From an uncultured Bacilli bacterium (GTDB lineage: Bacteria; Bacillota_I; Bacilli_A; RF39; UBA660), in contig CANQDB010000018.1 in NCBI GenBank assembly GCA_947591175.1, forward strand, positions 1-16,636: 16,636 nucleotides of DNA, written 5' to 3'. Within the stretch, counting starts at the first letter, position 1. The number at the start of each line of letters is the position of its first letter. Both the position numbers and the translations under genes were made by a program. Below are positions 7,272 through 12,192 of this stretch, piece after piece. Below the pieces are notes generated by a model. The model was not told where the DNA came from and made no database searches. It saw nothing but the letters and a program-made list of their open reading frames with translations.

Positions 7272-7346
7272 TGGCTGCCCAGGCTAGGTTCGAACTAGCG
7301 CGTGTCGGAGTCAGAGTCCGATGCCTTACCACTTGGCTACTGGGCA
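7272..7346 (-). tRNA. tRNA-Gln (anticodon CTG)
   Basis: A 75-nt cloverleaf with encoded CCA: acceptor TGCCCAG/CTGGGCA with discriminator G, D stem GCC/GGC, anticodon stem TCGGA/TCCGA with loop CTCTGAC, and T arm GCTAG-TTCGAAC-CTAGC. The anticodon CTG reads CAG (Gln). As with the tRNA-Glu in this window, this is the C34 isoacceptor rather than the more usual U34 form. Confidence 0.95.
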
Positions 7347-7359
7347 AAATAACAATCTA

Positions 7360-7388
7360 ATAATACCATAAGTTATCTTAGATTGCAA
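7360..7388 (-). promoter_or_regulatory. Promoter of tRNA-Gln (and perhaps gltX)
   Basis: On the minus strand TTGCAA (7388-7383), a 17-base spacer and TATTAT (7365-7360), with the start near 7353, seven bases before the tRNA. An 8-bp inverted repeat, CAATCTAA (7353-7360) and TTAGATTG (7378-7385), overlaps both promoter boxes and could be a regulatory dyad. Confidence 0.7.
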
Positions 7389-7410
7389 ACAATAACTGTG
7401 TGTGAAACCT

Positions 7411-7956
7411 TTATTTCTTGGTTTTTTCTTTGTACGAAAAAGTGCGGTACGACTTACCTAGTTTTTCCTTTAATAAAGTTTTGATTTTTTCATCTTCGTT
7501 ACCCAATTCGACAATATAGGCTCTAACTTTGTCTAAGTAGATATAAATACTCTTTCCTATATCTAGAACTTGATAGATTTCGTCATAGGAATGATTTTCA
7601 CTTCCTACTTTATTGCGGACTTCAAAACTCTCTTTTTTAAAGCGGTATGTGTTTTCAATACCCACTATTTCTTTATTTCTTTTTAGAGTTCTCTTGACCT
7701 GTAAATCAGGAATAAGGTTTGTGAACACTTCGACAACAATAATGATATCAATAAGAACAAAAAGTAAAGCAAACCAGTAATTATTAAAGATTCCTTCCGA
7801 AAGATATAAGATAATTGCCGGAATCGATAAAATAAACAATAAGATAAAGCCTATTTTTTTATGACGCATTAAAAACCGGTAATGAACGCGATTAAAACGA
7901 TAAAAGGCTTCTTCTGTATATTTTGTCTTTACTTCGATTATATTTGATTTTTTCAT
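7411..7956 (-). CDS. YcxB-like membrane protein
   Basis: A 181-residue protein. Two membrane segments lie near residues 35-52 and 59-78, and the C-terminal 90 residues look like a YcxB-like domain: a strand-rich region with YRFKKESFEVRN, then YDEIYQVLDIGKSIYIYL and RAYIVEL. I start at ATG 7956, six bases after GAGGG (7967-7963); longer in-frame starts at 7992 and 8004 lack a ribosome site, and the predicted transcription start (about 7988) lies after them. YcxB proteins have no firm function; the domain is thought to face the cytoplasm. It has its own promoter after the terminator of the MerR-ybjQ unit. A related architecture is encoded at 9051-9572. Confidence 0.75.
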   Translation of the reverse strand: MKKSNIIEVKTKYTEEAFYRFNRVHYRFLMRHKKIGFILLFILSIPAIILYLSEGIFNNYWFALLFVLIDIIIVVEVFTNLIPDLQVKRTLKRNKEIVGIENTYRFKKESFEVRNKVGSENHSYDEIYQVLDIGKSIYIYLDKVRAYIVELGNEDEKIKTLLKEKLGKSYRTFSYKEKTKK

Positions 7957-7994
7957 TCTAATCCCTCTTTTTTTACTATATGTTTCCTCCATTA

Positions 7995-8023
7995 ATTTTA
8001 CCATGGTGAAAGAAAAAGAACAA
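7995..8023 (-). promoter_or_regulatory. Promoter of the YcxB-like gene
   Basis: On the minus strand TTGTTC (8023-8018), a 17-base spacer and TAAAAT (8000-7995). The -35 box lies inside the 3' arm of the preceding terminator stem. Confidence 0.55.
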
Positions 8024-8042
8024 CCATTAAAAAGGCTGTTCT
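8011..8042 (-). terminator. Intrinsic terminator of the MerR-ybjQ unit
   Basis: On the minus strand AGAACAGCC pairs with GGTTGTTCT (one G-U pair) around an 8-base loop, followed by TTTTTC. It starts at the ybjQ stop codon. Confidence 0.8.
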
Positions 8043-8364
8043 AATCTTGTTTCTTTAATTTTACAGCTGTTCCATAAGCGATGATTTCAGCGGCTCCATT
8101 CATGACACTAGAAGATCCATAACGAATGTTGATAACGGCATCGGCTCCTAGACTTTCGGCTTCATCGACCATTCTTTTGGTAGCCATTTGGCGAGCAGTC
8201 GCAATCATTTCCGTGTAGCCGGCTATTTCGCCTCCCACGATTGTCTTCATGCCTGCCATAAAATCGCGACCGATATTTTTAGATTGAACGATTTGGCCTT
8301 TGACAATTCCTAAAGCCTCTTTTATTTCGTAACCTGGTACATAATCAATATTTACTAGCTTCAT
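8041..8364 (-). CDS. YbjQ/UPF0145-family protein
   Basis: A 107-residue protein of the YbjQ family (UPF0145, sometimes called heavy-metal-binding). Family marks are the opening strand YVPGYEIKEALGIVKGQIVQS, the central G-rich region KTIVGGEIAGYTEMI, the helix ARQMATKRMVDEAESLGADAV with the conserved GADAV, and the end EIIAYGTAVKL. These proteins form pentamers; their function is not settled. I choose ATG 8364 because GGAGG (8377-8373) lies eight bases upstream; the start overlaps the end of the MerR gene by 20 bases, so translation is coupled. Co-expression with a membrane-anchored MerR regulator hints at an envelope or stress role, but this is inference. A terminator follows at once. Confidence 0.88.
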   Translation of the reverse strand: MKLVNIDYVPGYEIKEALGIVKGQIVQSKNIGRDFMAGMKTIVGGEIAGYTEMIATARQMATKRMVDEAESLGADAVINIRYGSSSVMNGAAEIIAYGTAVKLKKQD

Positions 8365-8989
8365 CTTCTTCACCTCCATTAATTTCTTTAATCCGGGCAA
8401 CTAAATTAACGATGATACCAACTAGGGGCATGCCTAAAACAAAGACTAAAATTAAATAGGCCACAAGTGGCATCTCACTTTGGGTAAAAAACATAATGTA
8501 CGTAATAGCAACTAATAATGCTACAAAAAGAGCACCAAAAATCAAACTGGATAAGACCGCTCCTAAGATTTTTTTAGTTTTGGAAGTCTTGACATCACGC
8601 ATCGTAAATCCCTCCTTATTTAATATGACCATATCTTGGAAATAAGTAGTACTATCGATAGTCTCAAAATCGACTTTTTTGTGAATGATATCGTTACATA
8701 GTTCTTTGACTTTGCGGTAATTTCCTTCTTGAGTTTCGATTTTTTCAATCTGTTCGCGAAGGCAAGTATCTAGACTCATCTCTTTTTTATCTAACTTTAC
8801 TAAATCGTTAATGGGAACTCCTAATTCCCTTAAAAATTTGATAAGTCTAAGTTTACGAATATCCTCGTCATCGTATATTCTATAGTCGTTTTCATGATTT
8901 CGTTTAGGTTTCAATAATCCATGTTCTTCGTAATAACGAATACTCTTTTTCGATAGTCCCACCTTTTGCTCGACCTCATTTATGAGCAT
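8345..8989 (-). CDS. MerR-family regulator with two C-terminal membrane segments
   Basis: A 214-residue protein. Residues 1-70 are a MerR winged helix: LINEVEQKVGLSKKSIRYYE with the family RYYE, GLLKPKR, then YRIYDDEDIRKLRLIKFLRELG. Residues 71-110 form the dimerisation helix. A linker leads to two hydrophobic segments at 141-168 and 173-198, so the regulator is likely tied to the membrane by its C-terminus. Cys76 and Cys98 are not arranged like the CueR metal site, so metal sensing is not supported. ATG 8989 follows GGAGG (9000-8996) by six bases. Its promoter has a 19-bp spacer holding a dyad, so autoregulation by the MerR underwinding mechanism is likely. It overlaps the ybjQ-like gene downstream. 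Confidence 0.88.
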   Translation of the reverse strand: MLINEVEQKVGLSKKSIRYYEEHGLLKPKRNHENDYRIYDDEDIRKLRLIKFLRELGVPINDLVKLDKKEMSLDTCLREQIEKIETQEGNYRKVKELCNDIIHKKVDFETIDSTTYFQDMVILNKEGFTMRDVKTSKTKKILGAVLSSLIFGALFVALLVAITYIMFFTQSEMPLVAYLILVFVLGMPLVGIIVNLVARIKEINGGEEDEASKY

Positions 8990-9010
8990 AAAATTCCTCC
9001 TTTCAGTTAA

Positions 9011-9041
9011 AGAATAGACCTTCACCCAAGGGGAAGGTCAA
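9011..9041 (-). promoter_or_regulatory. MerR-type promoter: 19-bp spacer filled by a dyad
   Basis: On the minus strand -35 TTGACC (9041-9036) and -10 TATTCT (9016-9011) are separated by 19 bases. The dyad GACCTTC...GAAGGTC (9039-9017, 9 of 11 pairs) fills the spacer. A long spacer with an internal dyad is the hallmark of promoters activated by MerR-family proteins, and the MerR gene starts 22 bases downstream. The same hairpin may end the preceding gene, though the T tract is poor. Confidence 0.75.
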
Positions 9042-9050
9042 GATATTTTT

Positions 9051-9572
9051 TCACTTTTTTAAGATTGGTGTTTTGGGGTGATATTTGGCGAAAGCTTTTA
9101 CGATCGATTCTTCTTTACTCTTCGGAAAATAAAAGTAACAAGGGGTATCGGTTAGAATCGTTACAGCGTGTTTGCCGATGACAACGGCTTTGACTTTTTT
9201 GAAAGCAAACGTCATCTTGATACCATAATACGATTGGTTACTAAGTCCTTCTTGGTTAATTACAATACTACCTTTGTAAGATTGACGCAAGCGAATAAAA
9301 GAAATCCATATTATTTGAAGTATCGTTACAACCATATAGATAATAGTAACCAAAATAAGAAATAGAGCACCATAGTAGGTAACCTCTTGGGGAATTAGTA
9401 AAAGAATAAAAGCCAAGATTAACAACCCAAAAACGGAAATAAAGAATTCTTCTAAATATGATAGGCGAGGAACTTTACCAGTTTTAATTATTTTGCTGCG
9501 ATGGATAGCGATTCCTTTAGCTTCATCGTACACTTCAAGGAAATGCTCTGATAAGTCACAAGTTATCTTCAT
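9051..9572 (-). CDS. YcxB-like small membrane protein
   Basis: A 173-residue protein with two strong membrane segments near residues 41-60 and 65-92, a basic linker, and a C-terminal strand-rich domain of 75 residues (GSIVINQEGLSNQSYYGIKMTFAFKKVKAVVIGKHAVTIL in outline). The layout matches the YcxB-like protein at 7411-7956, but family assignment is weaker because the sequence is divergent. GAAGGG lies six bases before the ATG. It has its own extended -10 promoter and lies directly upstream of the MerR promoter. Function unknown. The neighbourhood suggests that membrane proteins and a membrane-tied regulator act together, which is inference. Confidence 0.7.
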   Translation of the reverse strand: MKITCDLSEHFLEVYDEAKGIAIHRSKIIKTGKVPRLSYLEEFFISVFGLLILAFILLLIPQEVTYYGALFLILVTIIYMVVTILQIIWISFIRLRQSYKGSIVINQEGLSNQSYYGIKMTFAFKKVKAVVIGKHAVTILTDTPCYFYFPKSKEESIVKAFAKYHPKTPILKK

Positions 9573-9605
9573 TGGCCACCCTTCTTTCTTAGTCTTCTTG
9601 CATCT

Positions 9606-9634
9606 ATTATAACACGAAGCTAATGTTTTTTATA
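9606..9634 (-). promoter_or_regulatory. Extended -10 promoter of the 9051-9572 gene
   Basis: On the minus strand TGTTATAAT (9614-9606) is a consensus extended -10 box. The -35 position 17 bases upstream holds only TATAAA, which is acceptable for an extended -10 promoter. Confidence 0.7.
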
Positions 9635-9642
9635 GTAAAAAT

Positions 9643-9667
9643 AAAAAGGCTATTAGTTAGGCCTTAA
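9643..9667 (-). terminator. Intrinsic terminator of the lipoprotein gene
   Basis: On the minus strand AAGGC-C-TA pairs with TA-GCCTT (one bulged C) around a 5-base loop, followed by TTTATTTTT. Confidence 0.7.
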
Positions 9668-9680
9668 AATATTTTTTCAA

Positions 9681-10076
9681 CTATTCTTCAAAATCAAATT
9701 CTATATAGGAAACAGAATTATCGATAGCGTTTAGAGATAATCTCTTTTTTAGAAGTCCCTCAGGTTCTTTGATTTCGTATTCGTACTTTGTTTCTTTGCC
9801 TGTGTCATCACTTGTAATGGTAACAGTATTGCCATCTACTTTATAAGTTCCAGAAAAATCATAAGTCTTATTAAAAACACCTGTACATTCCGACGTGAAT
9901 TTTTCTTCAGTAAATGTCAAAGTACACATTTGATTATTAGTAGACTCTCCACTCCAAGAACCTAAAAGATCATTATTGCTAGTAGTATTACCCGTTCCTG
10001 TATCATTTGCTCCACATCCAGTTAAACCTAAAATTAGAATTACACCTATAAATAGGCTTAAAACTTTTCCTTTCAT
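9681..10076 (-). CDS. Putative lipoprotein with a lipocalin-like small domain
   Basis: A 131-residue exported lipoprotein. Residues 1-20 are a signal peptide with the lipobox LTGC, so Cys21 would be lipid-modified and the protein anchored to the outer face of the membrane. A Gly/Thr/Asn linker (22-36) leads to a beta-rich domain with LLGSWSGES, CTLTFTEEKFTSEC, FSGTYKVDGNTVTITSDD and YIEFDF. That pattern (LxGxW, then TFT, then GxYxVxGxxVTI) is common in small lipocalin-like or DUF5640-like lipoproteins of Firmicutes. Two Cys (51, 64) could form a disulfide. GGAGG lies seven bases before the ATG. Its promoter carries a nine-G run, and the recombinase island begins directly upstream. Ligand unknown. 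Confidence 0.85.
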   Translation of the reverse strand: MKGKVLSLFIGVILILGLTGCGANDTGTGNTTSNNDLLGSWSGESTNNQMCTLTFTEEKFTSECTGVFNKTYDFSGTYKVDGNTVTITSDDTGKETKYEYEIKEPEGLLKKRLSLNAIDNSVSYIEFDFEE

Positions 10077-10097
10077 TTTTTTGCCTCCTTCTATTAA

Positions 10098-10129
10098 AGT
10101 ATAGCACTAACCTACCCCCCCCCAGTCAA
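10098..10129 (-). promoter_or_regulatory. Lipoprotein promoter with a poly-G spacer
   Basis: On the minus strand TTGACT (10129-10124) and TATACT (10103-10098) are 20 bases apart, and the first nine spacer bases are all G (10123-10115). Loss of three G would give the ideal 17-base spacing. A G run of this length is striking in such AT-rich DNA. Confidence 0.7.
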
Positions 10130-10209
10130 GATTTTTCGTATAAAAGATATACATTTACACATTAATTTATCCTACTTTTTGCAAAATAATTTGGCAACCA
10201 ATTTTTATG

Positions 10210-10301
10210 CCGAGATAATGTGAACTTTTTAGTAAAGTGAACAAAACACTAGAATTGTTTTTAATTACTAGTGTTTTAGTTTTGAAAAGTTCACTTTATA
10301 T
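10210..10301 (+). repeat. Left 92-bp terminal inverted repeat
   Basis: Matches the reverse complement of 10676-10767 at 91 of 92 positions; the only difference is G10279 against T10698. The arm itself folds: TAAAGTGAAC (10233-10242) and AAAACACTAG (10243-10252) pair with GTTCACTTTA (10289-10298) and CTAGTGTTTT (10268-10277). It ends inside a possible -10 box TATAAT (10299-10304) for the recombinase ORF. Confidence 0.95.
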
Positions 10302-10321
10302 AATAAAATAATTAACTTGAA

Positions 10322-10681
10322 ATGGCCGTTTCAACATTTCAAGAAAGAGGTAAAAATGCAGTTAGAAAAATAATTAAACATGATATAGAAAATCTTAAAA
10401 GTAAAGGATATGAATATCCAAATGTTGTTTACCCTCATTTACTACGTCATTCAAAAGCTACTCATTTAGTTAATAAAGGTGTTAATTTAGTTGATATACA
10501 AGTTTTTTTAGGTCATGCAGATATAAACACAACACAAATTTATATTACTACAAACATTTCACAAAAACGGGAAGCGTTAGAAACAATCGAGTCAAAAATT
10601 TTACAAAATAGTAGTGAAAAATTATTATTAACTGATACAGAAGCAATAGAATATATCAGAAGCATTAGAATAAAAATATAA
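10322..10681 (+). CDS. Tyrosine recombinase catalytic-domain fragment
   Basis: A 119-residue ORF. Residues 38-80 match the C-terminal half of a phage-integrase-type catalytic domain: PHLLRHSKATHL (His39, Arg42), GVNLVDIQVFLGHADINTT (His65) and the nucleophile Tyr74 in QIYI. The first catalytic Arg, the beta-hairpin Lys and the whole DNA-binding N-terminal domain are absent; full enzymes have 280-400 residues. The sequence style (LRHSKATHL...KREALE) recalls Tn554-like or clostridial transposon integrases. A stop codon lies nine bases before ATG 10322 and no ribosome site is visible. It fills almost all the space between the inverted repeats, and its end overlaps the right repeat. Most likely a truncated remnant; a mini-protein acting with a partner is a less likely option. 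Confidence 0.75.
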   Translation: MAVSTFQERGKNAVRKIIKHDIENLKSKGYEYPNVVYPHLLRHSKATHLVNKGVNLVDIQVFLGHADINTTQIYITTNISQKREALETIESKILQNSSEKLLLTDTEAIEYIRSIRIKI

Positions 10682-10767
10682 AGTGAACTTTTCAAAATTA
10701 AAACACTAGTAATTAAAAACAATTCTAGTGTTTTGTTCACTTTACTAAAAAGTTCACATTATCTCGG
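10676..10767 (+). repeat. Right 92-bp terminal inverted repeat
   Basis: Inverted copy of 10210-10301 (91/92). It starts within the last two codons of the recombinase ORF and contains TAAAGTGAAC (10679-10688) and GTTCACTTTA (10735-10744). Like the left arm it can fold on itself. Confidence 0.95.
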
Positions 10768-10793
10768 TAAAGTGAAAGTTCACTTTACCGAGA
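10762..10793. repeat. 32-bp palindrome at the right end of the element
   Basis: TCTCGGTAAAGTGAA (10762-10776) and TTCACTTTACCGAGA (10779-10793) are perfect inverted copies with two bases between. The inner motif is the one repeated through the inverted repeats, as expected of a recombinase binding or crossover site. It overlaps the last bases of the right inverted repeat. Confidence 0.85.
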
Positions 10794-10796
10794 AAA

Positions 10797-10906
10797 TCTA
10801 TTGCTAGTAGGCAAATGATATTCGCAATGCTTGAAAGGCAAGCAATATAAGAAAATTGCTTGGCAAGATTTTAAAGAATATCATTTGGGTTCATGCTAGC
10901 AATAGA
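10797..10906. repeat. Nested inverted-repeat structure of unknown function
   Basis: The outer arms TCTATTGCTAG (10797-10807) and CTAGCAATAGA (10896-10906) are perfect. Inside, CAAATGATATTC (10812-10823) and GAATATCATTTG (10876-10887) are also perfect over 12 bp. The centre can form one of two exclusive hairpins: GCTTG/CAAGC (10829-10843) or CAAGCAAT/ATTGCTTG (10839-10862). It could be a folded RNA or a folded DNA site. No coding frame or known RNA family is recognised. Confidence 0.75.
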
Positions 10907-10920
10907 GGAATTGGAATAAA

Positions 10921-10968
10921 ATTTTGGACATGCTAATTTGACAAAACCTTGTCAAATTAGCGTGCAAA
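10921..10968. repeat. Strong hairpin after the histidine kinase gene
   Basis: GCTAATTTGACAA (10932-10944) and TTGTCAAATTAGC (10949-10961) form a perfect 13-bp stem with loop AACC; partial pairing extends to about 10921-10968. It lies 19 bases beyond the kinase stop on the minus strand. A clear T tract is missing on both sides, so a terminator role is possible but not shown. Confidence 0.7.
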
Positions 10969-10980
10969 TCTATAAGAAAT

Positions 10981-12192
10981 TTACAATAAATATTTGATTT
11001 CAAAGCAAGTTCCTTTGGAATTAGAAGTCACACTTATAGTGCCATTGTCTTCTTCAATGATTCTTTTAGCTAGAGCAAGCCCTATGCCGACACTATCTTT
11101 ATTTGTTTTATCGCCTTTATAAAAACGTTCAAAAAGATGTGGTAAATCTTTTTTAGATATACCTTGACCAGTATCTTGGATGGCTATTTTGGTATAAACT
11201 TTATTTTGTTCGTAAGAAACTGTGATTTTACTTTTTGCTTTTGAATAATCGATAGCGTTTTTTAAAATATTAGCAAGAGCTTGAACTTGCCAACGTGGGT
11301 CACACGAAAATTCAATTGTTTGGCTATTTTCAATATATATATCGATATCTTTTAAGTCACACAAAATATTTACCTTTTGGACGGCTTCTTGAATTATTTT
11401 TTTGACTGCTGTCTTTTCTTTATTAAAATGAATGGTATTTACTTCGAATTGAGAAAGTTTCAATAAGTTTTGGACTAAGAAATTCATGTTATGAACTTCT
11501 CTTTTAATATCGCGAATAAACTCTTGTTTCTTTACTTCAGACATTTGAGGATTATCAATCAAATTATCTAAAATAATTAAAATCGAGGTTAAGGGAGTTT
11601 TTAGTTGATGCGAAATATCTTCGAGAGATTTCTTAAGTTCGTGTTTATCACTCTTAGCATTTTCGGCACTTTCTTTTAAAGTAATCATCGTCTTATAAAT
11701 TTCATTTTTTAAAATAGATAATTCATCTTCCGAAAGTTCATCGAGTGATAAAGTATAGTTTTTACGATTTATTTCTTCGATGCATTGGGTAATTTTTTCG
11801 ATTTCTTTATCTCTTTTGCGATTGTAGTGAACTAAAAGAAAAAGGAAGAAAAGGAAAATACCTACTAAGAAAATGATTTCGAATAACTGAAAAGAATGGT
11901 GCAAGTTATCATTTTCTAAAAGAATCGCCTCTTTTTGGAAATCTATTCCATACTCTTCAAAAGGAAACTCTTGAATATTTTCGGAATTTAATATTTCCAT
12001 GATTTCGTTTTGAGTTACTTCGGGATACTTTTCTTGTATAAAAGATATAATGGAGGCTACCTTTTGATTATAGTTTTTAGTATACGCTTGATATTCGGCT
12101 TGGTTAATTCCAATAAAAATTAGAACAATTACTATTAAAGCCAAAAGAAAAAGTCCAATATATTTTTTTAAAGTTACTTTATTTTCCATCAT
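10981..12192 (-). CDS. Sensor histidine kinase
   Basis: A 403-residue membrane kinase. The first membrane segment is near residues 11-30, the second near 103-123, and an external loop of about 70 residues lies between. A HAMP-like linker is followed by the H-box DISHQLKTPLTS (phospho-acceptor His195), the N-box NILKNAIDYS, G1 DTGQGIS, the F-box LFERFYKG and G2 GIGLALA. All catalytic boxes are intact. ATG 12192 overlaps the end of the response-regulator gene by 14 bases; a TTG three bases upstream is less likely. The pair resembles VanS- or Bce-like systems with adjacent ABC exporters, so sensing of a peptide antibiotic or envelope damage is plausible. The signal cannot be read from the sequence. 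Confidence 0.93.
   Translation of the reverse strand: MMENKVTLKKYIGLFLLALIVIVLIFIGINQAEYQAYTKNYNQKVASIISFIQEKYPEVTQNEIMEILNSENIQEFPFEEYGIDFQKEAILLENDNLHHSFQLFEIIFLVGIFLFFLFLLVHYNRKRDKEIEKITQCIEEINRKNYTLSLDELSEDELSILKNEIYKTMITLKESAENAKSDKHELKKSLEDISHQLKTPLTSILIILDNLIDNPQMSEVKKQEFIRDIKREVHNMNFLVQNLLKLSQFEVNTIHFNKEKTAVKKIIQEAVQKVNILCDLKDIDIYIENSQTIEFSCDPRWQVQALANILKNAIDYSKAKSKITVSYEQNKVYTKIAIQDTGQGISKKDLPHLFERFYKGDKTNKDSVGIGLALAKRIIEEDNGTISVTSNSKGTCFEIKYLL

Larger units (their letters stand above)
10210..10797 (+). mobile_element. Compact element with long inverted repeats and a recombinase fragment
   Basis: A roughly 590-bp unit: the 92-bp inverted repeats enclose one short ORF with the second half of a tyrosine-recombinase catalytic domain. 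The motif TAAAGTGAAC/GTTCACTTTA occurs at least five times (10233, 10289, 10679, 10735, 10778) with a close copy at 10768. The ends share an imperfect direct repeat, CCGAGATAAT (10210-10219) and CCGAGAAAAT (10788-10797), which may be target or attachment sequence. I do not recognise a named insertion-sequence family. It may be a decayed or non-autonomous derivative of a recombinase-driven element. Confidence 0.6.

Noticed and set aside
7226..7410. T-box leader controlling gltX
   Set aside because: The space is filled by a tRNA gene and a short hairpin; no specifier loop or T-box TGGN motif is visible.
8345..8989. CueR-like copper sensing by the MerR protein
   Set aside because: The operator looks CueR-like, but the two cysteines are 22 residues apart, not the CueR metal-loop pattern.
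10540..10740. 66-codon open frame on the minus strand across the recombinase ORF and right repeat
   Set aside because: Antisense to the frame with clear recombinase motifs, no ribosome site, no recognisable domain.
10210..10767. IS200/IS605-type element because of the end hairpins
   Set aside because: No HUH Y1 transposase or TnpB; the ORF is a tyrosine recombinase and the ends are long inverted repeats.
10797..10906. Integron attC site
   Set aside because: The nested arms look alike in layout, but the required terminal RYYYAAC and GTTRRRY boxes are missing and no integron integrase is present.
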